A stretch of 64,000 nucleotides of DNA, from the NCBI GenBank assembly GCA_000510425.1, contig AZKM01000006.1:124001-188000 (forward strand). Direction: 5' to 3'. The position numbers and the translations under genes are program-made. Under the pieces are notes generated by a model. It was not told the origin of the DNA, made no database searches, and was given only the letters and a program-made list of their open reading frames with translations. How positions within the stretch are numbered: the stretch's first letter is position 1; each line of letters opens with the position of its first letter. Positions 37,729 through 47,018 of the stretch are shown here, piece by piece. This DNA is from Eubacterium nodatum ATCC 33099. GTDB taxonomy: Bacteria; Bacillota; Clostridia; Peptostreptococcales; Anaerovoracaceae.

Positions 37729-39941
37729 AATCTGATTCTACCTCTCTCTTTAATTACTCCAACGGCTCCATGATGATCCGTTCTATATGTAATTATACCT
37801 TTTTGGTGCAACTTTTCAATAACTTCATCTGAGGGGTGTCCATAATTATTTTTTCCCACACCTATTATCGCAATTTTCGGATCGGTTTCTTTCAAAAATT
37901 CATCGGAAGAACTGTATTTGCTTCCATGGTGCGGAATCTTAAGAATATCACACTTCAGTGTACCCGTTCCCCTATACCTTTCAATTAACCTTGCTTCACC
38001 GTCTTTACCTATATCACCTGTTACCAAAATACTTGTTCCGTCTACAGTCACTTTAAAAATCAAACTGTTTTCATTTTCATCATCTATTGTAAAGTCTTGT
38101 TTTTCAGGCCATAAAATTTCTACAAAAACTCCTTTGCCAATACTATATTTATCTCCCCGCCTGCCTTTATATATCACTTTACCGATTTTAAAGCAGCGGT
38201 TCAATTCTTCGATACCTTTATAATGGTCTGTGTGAAGATGTGTTACAAAAGCTCCCTCAAGGCGACTCTTTCCATTATGTAAAAAATAGGGTTTAAGAAT
38301 TTTCTCTCCTACATTATATTCCGTTCTTCCTCCTCCATCAAAAATTATGTTCCTGTTATCCTTTGATTTTACATGAAGGCAATCCCCTTGACCTACATCC
38401 ACCATTACAGCAAAGGCTCTGTCAAAATCACTTTTTTCGGAAGCGAAAATTATAAAACCTATGGTCAAGATTATACAGATAATTTTAGTTATGTCCTTGT
38501 ACATCTTGCGGTGAATTAAGACCACTAAAAGTTCACTTGACATAAAAAACATCAGCAGATAGAAAACTACTATTATAAACAGATTTGGTGATACAACATC
38601 TACGGTAAACAGTCCATTAAAATTTATAACTTCGTTTAACTTTATTAAAAGACTGCCAATGACACATACTGCATCGCTTATCAAGTTGCTGCTCTTTACT
38701 ATGAAACTGATACCGAAGGCGGTCATGCTTACCGGAAGTAAAACAGACAATACCATTACTATAGGGATATTACATATAATCGCAATCACAGGTACCTTAT
38801 TAAAAGTATAGGCAACATAAGGGATAATTCCCGCCTGTATGCTGATCGCTGCTGCCGCTTCCTCCGGTATCCATTTTGATAAGTAAGGTGTACAAAAAGC
38901 GATAGCCGTTACTGCTAAAAACGACATTTGAAAATCCGCCCCAAATATTATCCATGGATTTTTTAATATCATATAAATACAAATCCCCGATACTGAAGAT
39001 AACAGGTCGAAGCGTAAATTCAGTTTATCTGCCAGTATTTTAAAAATAATAAGTGCTATCGCACGGCTAACAGAAACGCTCCACAAAGTAACTACACCAT
39101 AACAGAGTAGAAGAAGTATGAAACTCACTGTAAAAAAATCAGATTTCTTTCTTTTTCTAAAGTGTCTATAAATAGAGTATAGTATCCCCACATGAAGTCC
39201 ACTTACTGCAAGCACGTGAGCCGTACCATTATCTCTAAATTCGTCTTGGAGATTTTCCGACATCTGACCGGTATCACCGAACAAAATCCCCTTTATAAGA
39301 CCTTTAGTTTCATCATCGCATTTCAGATTTCGTATAAATAATTCTCTTCGTAAAAAAATATATCTCTTAAAGTTATTATAACCATTAGGTTTAACATCAT
39401 TTAATTCAACATGGGCTGTGCTTGATGTAAAATATATATTCCTGCTCTTTAGATACATACTGTAATCAAAACATCTCGGATTTCCGTTAGATTCCGGAGG
39501 TTCCAGTTTTCCTTTCATGATAACTTTTCTTCCATATAAATTATAATCTTCAAAATCACCTTTATATTTTTTTACAAAAATTTTTGTCCCAAATATAGAG
39601 TGGTTAAAGTTCTGTATACCTATAATAAATTCAGATTGCATAGTGCTGTCTTTTCCCTTTCTTACTTTTACAGACTCAACCGTACCTGTATACTCTTTGT
39701 CTTGTCCGTCAAAAGACTTGTACAAAACCATCTCTCTAAGTTGACAGCAGCTCATCATCATGAAGCCTGCTATAAAAAAACAGACTATTACCTTATAAAT
39801 AGTCTGTCCAATATCTATTTTCACAATCTTCAACAGTAGTACAGAAACAGCTACTGCAATAATTGAAAATAGAAAGTAAAAGTAGCACGCAGCTGTACCT
39901 AAAATCAGAAATAGTGTACATATGAAAAGTTTTCGTCTCAT
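37659..39941 (-). CDS. comEC: DNA-uptake channel protein ComEC/Rec2
   Basis: This polytopic membrane protein has 760 residues. An N-terminal membrane and OB-like region is followed by the competence domain (starting near LIKGILFGDTGQMS, with AVSGLHVGILY) and a C-terminal metallo-beta-lactamase domain (THLHTDHYKG, then KIPHHGSKYSSSDEF). It carries single-stranded DNA across the membrane in transformation. A TTG start at 39953 is possible, but GAGG six bases before the ATG at 39941 supports the latter. No other competence gene is in the window. Confidence 0.94.
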   Translation of the reverse strand: MRRKLFICTLFLILGTAACYFYFLFSIIAVAVSVLLLKIVKIDIGQTIYKVIVCFFIAGFMMMSCCQLREMVLYKSFDGQDKEYTGTVESVKVRKGKDSTMQSEFIIGIQNFNHSIFGTKIFVKKYKGDFEDYNLYGRKVIMKGKLEPPESNGNPRCFDYSMYLKSRNIYFTSSTAHVELNDVKPNGYNNFKRYIFLRRELFIRNLKCDDETKGLIKGILFGDTGQMSENLQDEFRDNGTAHVLAVSGLHVGILYSIYRHFRKRKKSDFFTVSFILLLLCYGVVTLWSVSVSRAIALIIFKILADKLNLRFDLLSSVSGICIYMILKNPWIIFGADFQMSFLAVTAIAFCTPYLSKWIPEEAAAAISIQAGIIPYVAYTFNKVPVIAIICNIPIVMVLSVLLPVSMTAFGISFIVKSSNLISDAVCVIGSLLIKLNEVINFNGLFTVDVVSPNLFIIVVFYLLMFFMSSELLVVLIHRKMYKDITKIICIILTIGFIIFASEKSDFDRAFAVMVDVGQGDCLHVKSKDNRNIIFDGGGRTEYNVGEKILKPYFLHNGKSRLEGAFVTHLHTDHYKGIEELNRCFKIGKVIYKGRRGDKYSIGKGVFVEILWPEKQDFTIDDENENSLIFKVTVDGTSILVTGDIGKDGEARLIERYRGTGTLKCDILKIPHHGSKYSSSDEFLKETDPKIAIIGVGKNNYGHPSDEVIEKLHQKGIITYRTDHHGAVGVIKERGRIRLCHQRRKRSEVFGTLQWTIKKVY

Positions 39942-39970
39942 CCTGAACCTCAAAGTATCCTATCGGCTTG

Positions 39971-39999
39971 ATTATATACCATATTTTCACATATTTCAA
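39971..39999 (-). promoter_or_regulatory. Sigma-70-type promoter of comEC-holA
   Basis: On the minus strand TTGAAA (39994-39999) and TATAAT (39971-39976) are separated by exactly 17 bp, about 30 bp before the comEC start. Confidence 0.75.
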
Positions 40000-40025
40000 C
40001 AGATATATTCTTCACATTAAATTAC

Positions 40026-40054
40026 TTAACTTTCCCATTTTTTTATGATATAAT
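40026..40054 (+). promoter_or_regulatory. Sigma-70-type promoter of the PBP1 gene
   Basis: TTAACT (40026-40031) and TATAAT (40049-40054) have a 17-bp spacer. The start codon lies about 45 bases downstream behind GAGG. Confidence 0.65.
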
Positions 40055-40100
40055 GCATATATATTTTTTGAAAACATTTTTATGGAAGAGGAATTAAAAG

Positions 40101-42788
40101 ATGCGACTATTCAAAGGTAAACAAGACAAAAATTATCGTATAATAAGAATTACGGGGCGTGAAATCCCTTTATCACCGAAAAACATTTTTAAAACAATCT
40201 TATTGCTTTTCGTGGTACTTCTCTTAATATTGATAATTTATTCAGTTGTTGTCATTGCAACGGCACCGAAAATTGATACCAGCAATATATACAAGACACT
40301 CAGTGAAAGCTCCACCATATACGATGACCATGGAAAAAAGGTTGACTTGGTATATTCAGGAGAGAACAGAACTAACATAAAATATGATGAAGCGCCTAAA
40401 AACCTAGTCAATGCTTATATCGCCCTTGAAGATAAGACCTTTAAAAAACACCACGGTTTCAACTTTATCAGAATCTTCGGCGCTATAAAAGAAACGGTTT
40501 TTTCCGGCGGACAGGTGGGCGGTACCAGTACTATAACTCAGCAGCTTGCAAGAAATGTTTACCTGAAATCGAGAATGACCGAGCGTTCCATGAGTCGAAA
40601 GATTATAGAAGCATGGTACACTCTTAAACTGGAAAATAATCTGTCTAAAAAACAGATTATGGAAGCTTACCTGAATACAATATATCTCGGGTTCAGCAGT
40701 TGGGGCGTGGAGTCCGCTTCTGAAGCGTATTTCCAAAAGCGCACAAAGGATTTAACCTTAGAACAGTGTGCAGCACTCGCCGCATTACCGCAGTCTCCGA
40801 CTAACTATGCTTTGGTATCACTTCTGGATAAGGATGCAAAACCTAAACCGTCACAGATTCTCAAAAGGGATTCAAGTGGAATTTATATAATCAACGATAT
40901 ATCCAAAGAGAGAAGATTAGCATGTCTTAAACTCATGCTGGAGCAGAAATACATAACTAAGAAACAATATAATAAGGCTGCTAAGGTTTCTCTAAAGTCG
41001 ATGCTCAAGCCAAACTATCACATGAACGATTCTAATATTGCTTACTTCACAGACTATACCGTTGCACAAGTAATCAAGGATCTTCAGAAAAAGGAAAACC
41101 TAAGCTACGATGATGCCTGGGATAAGGTTTATAAAGGCGGTCTTAAGATTTACTCCACGATGGACAGCAAGGCTCAGAAGACCATTCAGAAAGAATTCCG
41201 ACAGAATTACAACTTCCCTTCAATTACAAATATCAGATACGACGGAAGCAATAATATTCTCAACAAAGACGGAAGAGTCGCAATGTATTCAATGGATAAC
41301 TATATCAAAAATGGTCGTTTTACCTTCAATAAAGATGAAATTAAAAAGAATTCCGACGGGTCTTTCGTAATCAAAGCAAATAAAAGATTGAAAATTTATA
41401 AAACTTCTGCTAACGGTAAAACCGATTACAGTTTAGAGTTCCCTAATATGTATAAATGGAGCAATGGCAGATTATATTCCATATCCGGGGGGTATATCAA
41501 TATTCCCCAAGAATACAAACAACTTGATGACAACGGCAATTTAATTATATCGGCAAGGTTTATGCAGACCAAGGAGGGCAGAGAAACCATTTTACACGAT
41601 AGCTCCGGCTACTATATAAACAAAAAGAACTATAGCGTTAATCAGGGAGTAATCCAGCCTCAATCAGCTATGACTATTATAGAGAACTCCACAGGACAAA
41701 TTAAAGCCATGGTTGGCGGTCGCAAAACCAAGGGCAAAATGTTATATAACAGAGCGATAGAACCCAGACAGCCGGGATCATCAATTAAACCTTTGGGCGT
41801 ATATGCTCCTGCTATTCAGCAAGGTGCAGAAGAAGCGGCTGCAAAGAAAAACCATAATTTCGTAGATTATCATATTGACAGGCAGGGTGCTCGCGGCTGG
41901 GGAAATCACATAACTGCAGGTTCCATAGTAGCTGATGAACGGACCACTAATAATGGTACTGCGTGGCCGGTCAATGCCGGAGGCGGATATAGCGGTAGAA
42001 ATACCCTTAGAAGTGCCATTAAAAACTCAATCAACACCTGTGCTTATAAAATCTGGCTTCAGGTCGGACAACAATATTCAACAAAGATGGTCAAAAAATT
42101 CGGTATCAGTACCTTAGTAACAAAAGGTGCCGTAAACGATAACAATGCCGCTGCCCTTGCACTGGGCGGTATGACAAAGGGCGTAAGCACTTTGGAAATG
42201 GCCAATGCCTATACAACTTTCCCTAACAATGGTACCCGTGCAGAAAAACCAATCTGCTATACGAAAGTTGTAAATGCCGATGGTGAAACACTACTTACAA
42301 GTAAGGCTAAATCAAAACGAGTTCTAAATGACGATGTAGCTTGGATTATGTCTGATTTGATGAAGGGTGTAGTATCAGGAGGTACCGGTACATCCGCTAC
42401 AGTATACGGTATTCGTGCCGGAGGTAAGACAGGTACAACCAGTGATCAATTCGATATTTGGTTCGACGGTTTTACACCGAAATACTCAGCTGCTCTTTGG
42501 ATTGGAAACGATATCAATATTTCCTTGACCAGCATGTCAGGATATGCTGCCTCTCTTTGGGGGAAAATCATGAATCAGATACCTGCTGCCAAATCAGGTG
42601 AATATAAATCTATGCCTAAAGGCGTTCAATATATCAACGGTGAGTATTACGCCAAAGATACATACAGTTACAGTAATTATATAACACCTGAAGAGATTTT
42701 AAAAAGAAAACAGCAACAGTTAGAAAAAGAACGACAAAGGAATAAAAAGAATAAGAATAATAAAACTAAGCCTAATCCTCTAAACTAA
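40101..42788 (+). CDS. Class A penicillin-binding protein (PBP1A-like)
   Basis: This bifunctional peptidoglycan synthase has 895 residues. A short cytoplasmic basic tail and one membrane segment (about 31-55) are followed by a GT51 glycosyltransferase domain with ALEDKTFKKH (catalytic glutamate) and GGTSTITQQLARN. The transpeptidase domain has the nucleophile serine in PGSSIKP, SINT as the SxN motif and GGKTGTTSD as the KTG motif. The C terminus is a charged, asparagine- and lysine-rich tail. The protein polymerises and cross-links the cell wall outside the membrane. Confidence 0.95.
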   Translation: MRLFKGKQDKNYRIIRITGREIPLSPKNIFKTILLLFVVLLLILIIYSVVVIATAPKIDTSNIYKTLSESSTIYDDHGKKVDLVYSGENRTNIKYDEAPKNLVNAYIALEDKTFKKHHGFNFIRIFGAIKETVFSGGQVGGTSTITQQLARNVYLKSRMTERSMSRKIIEAWYTLKLENNLSKKQIMEAYLNTIYLGFSSWGVESASEAYFQKRTKDLTLEQCAALAALPQSPTNYALVSLLDKDAKPKPSQILKRDSSGIYIINDISKERRLACLKLMLEQKYITKKQYNKAAKVSLKSMLKPNYHMNDSNIAYFTDYTVAQVIKDLQKKENLSYDDAWDKVYKGGLKIYSTMDSKAQKTIQKEFRQNYNFPSITNIRYDGSNNILNKDGRVAMYSMDNYIKNGRFTFNKDEIKKNSDGSFVIKANKRLKIYKTSANGKTDYSLEFPNMYKWSNGRLYSISGGYINIPQEYKQLDDNGNLIISARFMQTKEGRETILHDSSGYYINKKNYSVNQGVIQPQSAMTIIENSTGQIKAMVGGRKTKGKMLYNRAIEPRQPGSSIKPLGVYAPAIQQGAEEAAAKKNHNFVDYHIDRQGARGWGNHITAGSIVADERTTNNGTAWPVNAGGGYSGRNTLRSAIKNSINTCAYKIWLQVGQQYSTKMVKKFGISTLVTKGAVNDNNAAALALGGMTKGVSTLEMANAYTTFPNNGTRAEKPICYTKVVNADGETLLTSKAKSKRVLNDDVAWIMSDLMKGVVSGGTGTSATVYGIRAGGKTGTTSDQFDIWFDGFTPKYSAALWIGNDINISLTSMSGYAASLWGKIMNQIPAAKSGEYKSMPKGVQYINGEYYAKDTYSYSNYITPEEILKRKQQQLEKERQRNKKNKNNKTKPNPLN

Positions 42789-42813
42789 ACCTTTGATCGA
42801 CATTTGGACGCAT

Positions 42814-42833
42814 AAAAAAAGTGGCTTCGCCAC
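42814..42833 (-). terminator. Short hairpin terminator, minus strand
   Basis: GTGGC (42821-42825) and GCCAC (42829-42833) enclose TTC. On the minus strand the stem is followed by seven T. It would act as a second stop for transcripts of the priA-to-rpe cluster. Confidence 0.6.
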
Positions 42834-42839
42834 ATTGTA

Positions 42840-42870
42840 TGATCCGGAATTTTTCCAGGTCATATTTTTT
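42840..42870 (+). terminator. Probable terminator of the PBP1 gene
   Basis: TGATCCGGAA and TTCCAGGTCA form an imperfect stem (one G-U pair, one mismatch) followed by TATTTTTTGC on the plus strand, about 50 bp after the stop codon. Confidence 0.5.
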
Positions 42871-42942
42871 GCTTATAAATTATTTCTTCACTGTATAACA
42901 GGCAGCAGGAAGAGCGTATCACACCCTCCCCTTATATAAAAG

Positions 42943-42985
42943 TCAAAGAAAATCCGGCTTTATATGTGTAAAACACACAAGCCGG
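42943..42985 (-). terminator. Rho-independent terminator after rpe
   Basis: CCGGCTT (42954-42960) pairs with AAGCCGG (42979-42985), with an inner TGTGT/ACACA stem. On the minus strand ATTTTCTTTG follows. It lies directly after the rpe stop. Confidence 0.75.
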
Positions 42986-42995
42986 CTTCAAAAAC

Positions 42996-43646
42996 CTATA
43001 TTACAGAAATAAAATCGTTTACAGCCTTCTCTATATCATCTTCTCCAAAAATTGCAGAACCTGCAACAACAATATCAACTCCGGCATCTACAATCTTTTC
43101 TACATTGTCCATTTTGATACCTCCGTCAATTTCTATTTGAAAGTCATATCCCATATTCTCCCTAATTTCCACAAGTTTTCTTACTTTTCTCAGTACTGAA
43201 GAAATGAATTTTTGACCTCCGAACCCGGGGTTTACTGACATAATAAGAACAAGGTCGATCTCTTCTAAAATATTCTCTAAAGTAGACACAGGTGTTGAAG
43301 GATTCAGAGATACACCTGCTCCCACACCATAGGATTTAATATGCTGAACTGTTCTGTGAAGATGGGGACATGCTTCCTGATGTACCGTGATAAAATCAGT
43401 TTTTTCCGTAATGAAATCAGGAATATATTTATCCGGGTTTTCAATCATCAGGTGCACATCGTAACCGGCAGTACAATAATTATCAAGACTCTTCATAACC
43501 GATGAACCAAAGCTTATATTAGGTACAAAGTGTCCATCCATAACATCAATGTGTATATAGTCCGCCCCTGCATTTGAAGCTTTAACTGCATTTTCTCCTA
43601 ACTTGGAGAAGTCTGCCGATAAAATCGAAGGTGACAATTTTGCCAT
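42996..43646 (-). CDS. rpe: Ribulose-phosphate 3-epimerase
   Basis: This TIM-barrel enzyme interconverts ribulose-5-phosphate and xylulose-5-phosphate. It begins MAKLSPSILSADF and contains YIHIDVMDGHFVPN with metal ligands, MSVNPGFGGQKF and EIDGGIK. I chose the ATG at 43646, two bases after the rsgA stop; a GTG three codons earlier is possible. It is the last gene of the stp-prkC-rsgA-rpe group, a usual Firmicutes order. Confidence 0.96.
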   Translation of the reverse strand: MAKLSPSILSADFSKLGENAVKASNAGADYIHIDVMDGHFVPNISFGSSVMKSLDNYCTAGYDVHLMIENPDKYIPDFITEKTDFITVHQEACPHLHRTVQHIKSYGVGAGVSLNPSTPVSTLENILEEIDLVLIMSVNPGFGGQKFISSVLRKVRKLVEIRENMGYDFQIEIDGGIKMDNVEKIVDAGVDIVVAGSAIFGEDDIEKAVNDFISVI

Positions 43647-43648
43647 TA

Positions 43649-44524
43649 TTACCACTTCTTCCTTTCTAATAACTCTTTATAATTTTTCTTATATGATTCA
43701 TATCTTTTAGGATCTATTCTTCCCTCTCGCAAACCGAGCAAAACCCTGCATCCGGGCTCATGTATATGACTGCAGTTATCAAACCTGCAGCCACCACTTT
43801 CAAGGCTTAATGTCTTTATTTCCGGATAAAATTTACTTAAATCCTCTTCATCTATCTCACTTAAATCAAATGATGTGAACCCCGGAGTATCGTAAATAAA
43901 TCCTCCCTTAGGTGTTTCAAACATTTCAACATGCCTTGTGGTATGCTTTCCTCTTTTAGTCTTTCTGCTGATTTCAGATGTTTCTGCATAGGCATAGGGA
44001 AGCAGTGCATTTATAATGGTTGATTTTCCCACACCCGAAGGTCCTGCAAAAGCTGTACATTTTCCTTCTATCAGGTTAAATAATCCTCCGGTTCCCCGTT
44101 TATTTTCCGCTGAAACCATCACAACATCATATATGTCTTTATATGGTTTTACAAAATCTAACGCCAGTTTTTCTGAGATCAAATCTGCTTTATTCATACA
44201 TAGAACCGGCTTCACTCCTTTGCTTTCTGCCATTATTAAAAACTTATCTATCAAATCAAAGTTGGGCTTTGGATTCTTTGCAGCAAATGTGACCACTATA
44301 CAGTCCACATTGGATATAGGAGGTCTTATAAAATGATTTTTTCTCGGAAAAAGCTTATCAATTACTCCATTACCATCAGAAAGAACTTCAATTTCAACAA
44401 TATCACCTACTGTTAATGTAATATTATCTTTTTTGAAAATTCCTCTCCCTCTGGTCTGTATAATTCCATCGGTGGTCTTTACATAATAAAAACCACCGAT
44501 TCCTTTAATAATTCTGCCTATCAT
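43649..44524 (-). CDS. rsgA: Ribosome small-subunit-dependent GTPase RsgA
   Basis: RsgA is a 30S maturation GTPase with circular permutation. An N-terminal OB fold is followed by G4 (MNKADL), G1 (GPSGVGKSTIINAL) and G3 (DTPGF) in the permuted order, then a zinc-binding C-terminal region, CRFDNCSHIHEPGC. The length of 291 residues is normal. It starts 3 bp after the prkC stop, without a clear ribosome-binding site, so translation is probably coupled. Confidence 0.96.
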   Translation of the reverse strand: MIGRIIKGIGGFYYVKTTDGIIQTRGRGIFKKDNITLTVGDIVEIEVLSDGNGVIDKLFPRKNHFIRPPISNVDCIVVTFAAKNPKPNFDLIDKFLIMAESKGVKPVLCMNKADLISEKLALDFVKPYKDIYDVVMVSAENKRGTGGLFNLIEGKCTAFAGPSGVGKSTIINALLPYAYAETSEISRKTKRGKHTTRHVEMFETPKGGFIYDTPGFTSFDLSEIDEEDLSKFYPEIKTLSLESGGCRFDNCSHIHEPGCRVLLGLREGRIDPKRYESYKKNYKELLERKKW

Positions 44525-44527
44525 ATT

Positions 44528-46249
44528 TTATTTATCGTCTTTGTCATCAGGATCCGGTTTTACTTCCGGTGCACCTTTGCTGATTTTAATGTTTACAGTA
44601 GTTCCTTTCTTAAGTTTAGTACCTGCATCATATTGCTGCCAGAAAACAGTTCCCTTCGTATAAGTATCGTTTTCTTCAACAAGACTTTTACCTACCTCAA
44701 GCTTATTTTTACGCAATAACTTTACTGCTTCTTGATAAGTAAGTCCCATCAGTGACGGCATTGTTACTTCAACGGTTTTCTTTCCCTCACACACAACTAT
44801 ACTTACTTTCGTTCCCTTTTCGGCTACGGCATTTCCGGTTGGACTTTGACTCATTATCTGATTTTTTTCAAACTTATCACTTTTTTCATATCTGATATTG
44901 GTGTCAAGTTCAAATCCCTTTTCTTTCAGCAGAGCTTTAATTGAGTCTTCATCATATGTTTTTCCAATCAGGTTCGGCACTGTGTTCGTTGCCTTACCTG
45001 CACTTATATTCAAGGTAACGGTAGTGCCTTTTTCAACTTTTTCGTAAGCTTTCGGATCCTGTTTGGCAACCTTTCCCTTATCGACAGTATCACTTGATAC
45101 CTTATCTCCTTTTTCAACCTTAAGACCTGCATCTTCCAGACTCTTCTTAGCCTCCGAATAACTTAAATCAACAACATTAGGCACTTCCACCTTTTTACCG
45201 CCGATAACACCGGTTCCAATTAAAGCCCCGAAAACCACAGCAGTAAAAAGAATTACACCTGCTGCAACAGCAAATATCATTTTTTTCTTCTTATTCTTAT
45301 CCTTCTTTTTGTTCTTTCCTTTTTTATCTTCATCATGGTCATCGGAAATATCATCTCTTGTTGGGTTTGGATAAGGATTTGATGGTGCTGCTTTATCTTT
45401 TGCCACAAATACTGAATCCCCAACCATTCGTGTTACAAATTCAATATTCTTCAGATCCTCAAGCATCTCGTCTGCACTCGCAAATCTATTGGACTGGAAC
45501 TTATCTGTCGCTTTCATCACAATCTTTTCAAGAGCCGGAGGAATCCCCGGAATAATTGTCGAAGGTGATTTGATTTCATCATTTATATGCATAAGTGCAA
45601 CCTGAACGGGATTATCACCGTCGAAAGGAATCTTTCCTGTAAGCATTTCATACAGAACAATTCCCAAGGAATAAATATCTGACCTCTCATCAACATAAGC
45701 ACCCCTTGCCTGTTCCGGAGAAAAATAATGCACAGAACCCATTATTCTGCTGGTTTCCGTCAGGGTTGCATCGCTTACCGCCTTGGCAATACCAAAATCA
45801 CCCAGCTTTGCCACTCCATCTTTGGTAAGCATTATGTTATGCGGTTTAATATCTCTATGAATAATATTGTTCCTATGGGCAAGGCTGAGAGCAGATGCTA
45901 CCTGTTTTGTAATTTCTATGGCAACCTTATAATCCATAGGAGCCTGTTCTTTGATTATATCGCTTAAAGGTTTTCCATCTATAAGTTCCATCACTATAAA
46001 GTGAATATCACCTTCATGACCTACATCATATACACTTGTTATATTAGAATGCTGCAGTCCTGCAGCTGCCTGTGATTCTTTTCTAAAGCTGTCTACAAAC
46101 TGTACATCCTTAGTATACTCAGGTCTTAAAATCTTAATAGCAACAAACCTGTTCAGAAGGCGATCCTTAGCCTTATACACTACAGCCATTCCGCCTTCAC
46201 CGATTTTTTCAATCAATTCATATCTGCCAACTAATAGTTTATTACTCAT
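44528..46249 (-). CDS. prkC: Membrane serine/threonine kinase PrkC with three PASTA repeats
   Basis: This is the Hanks-type kinase that responds to peptidoglycan fragments. The kinase domain (about 10-270) has GEGGMAVVYKA, the catalytic HRDIKPHN and DFGIAK. A very basic KKGKNKKKDKN stretch precedes one membrane segment (about 325-345), and three extracellular PASTA domains follow. I chose the ATG at 46249, nine bases after GGAGG; the ATG at 46258 touches the GGAGG itself. It overlaps the stop of the phosphatase gene by 8 bp. Confidence 0.95.
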   Translation of the reverse strand: MSNKLLVGRYELIEKIGEGGMAVVYKAKDRLLNRFVAIKILRPEYTKDVQFVDSFRKESQAAAGLQHSNITSVYDVGHEGDIHFIVMELIDGKPLSDIIKEQAPMDYKVAIEITKQVASALSLAHRNNIIHRDIKPHNIMLTKDGVAKLGDFGIAKAVSDATLTETSRIMGSVHYFSPEQARGAYVDERSDIYSLGIVLYEMLTGKIPFDGDNPVQVALMHINDEIKSPSTIIPGIPPALEKIVMKATDKFQSNRFASADEMLEDLKNIEFVTRMVGDSVFVAKDKAAPSNPYPNPTRDDISDDHDEDKKGKNKKKDKNKKKKMIFAVAAGVILFTAVVFGALIGTGVIGGKKVEVPNVVDLSYSEAKKSLEDAGLKVEKGDKVSSDTVDKGKVAKQDPKAYEKVEKGTTVTLNISAGKATNTVPNLIGKTYDEDSIKALLKEKGFELDTNIRYEKSDKFEKNQIMSQSPTGNAVAEKGTKVSIVVCEGKKTVEVTMPSLMGLTYQEAVKLLRKNKLEVGKSLVEENDTYTKGTVFWQQYDAGTKLKKGTTVNIKISKGAPEVKPDPDDKDDK

Positions 46250-46988
46250 ATAAATCATCCTCCGAAATCTTTAAGCAAATAACTGTTATATTATCTCCTC
46301 CACCGTTGTCATTTGCTGTTTCAATAAAATCGCAACATAAACTTCCCATGGACTGTGCCTTCGGAATCATTCTCTTCATTTCCGCTTCATTCACCTCGCC
46401 ATATAGACCATCCGTACACATTATTATAATATCATCGTGGTTTACAGGCGTTATGAAGAAATCCACATCCATCTTTTCTTCAGCTCCAACTGCCCTTGTT
46501 ATCATATTCTTTTTATCGTGATTCTCAGCTTCCCTGCTGGTTATCACGCCGGCTTTTAACAGGCTGTTCACATAGGTATGGTCTTCCGTTATCTGAATTA
46601 ACTTATCATTTCTAAATAGGTACGCTCTACTGTCTCCGATATTACATATATAGGCCTTGTCCCTGTTTATACATGTAACCACCATGGTTGTTGCCATACC
46701 TCTATTCTGCTCAAATTTCTCTGAACTCTTCAGAATCTCCATATTTGCCCGCTTCATGCCTTCCAGAAGATATTCCCTGATGTCAGCTTCAGTTGCAGCT
46801 TCAGGTAATTCATTCTTGTCTACAAAATCGGCAACTTCCATTACTGCCGTCCTGCTGGCAATTTCTCCCGAATTACTGCCGCCTACCCCATCAGCAATGA
46901 CAAATATTTTTTTATGAGGAATGACATAACATGCATCTTCATTGTTACTGCGTCGTCTTCCCTTGTCGGTTTTGAAACCTACCTCCAT
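46242..46988 (-). CDS. stp: PP2C-family serine/threonine phosphatase
   Basis: This 248-residue phosphatase is the partner that reverses PrkC phosphorylation. Metal-binding motifs are visible in VIADGVGGSNSGE, NIGDSRAYL, CTDGLYGEV and GGGDNITV. It begins 31 bp after the rsmB stop. In many clostridia rlmN stands between rsmB and this gene; here rlmN is instead at 61095-62111. Confidence 0.95.
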   Translation of the reverse strand: MEVGFKTDKGRRRSNNEDACYVIPHKKIFVIADGVGGSNSGEIASRTAVMEVADFVDKNELPEAATEADIREYLLEGMKRANMEILKSSEKFEQNRGMATTMVVTCINRDKAYICNIGDSRAYLFRNDKLIQITEDHTYVNSLLKAGVITSREAENHDKKNMITRAVGAEEKMDVDFFITPVNHDDIIIMCTDGLYGEVNEAEMKRMIPKAQSMGSLCCDFIETANDNGGGDNITVICLKISEDDLYE

Positions 46989-47018
46989 TATAAAAAAGGC
47001 TCCTTTCTGCCATCAATT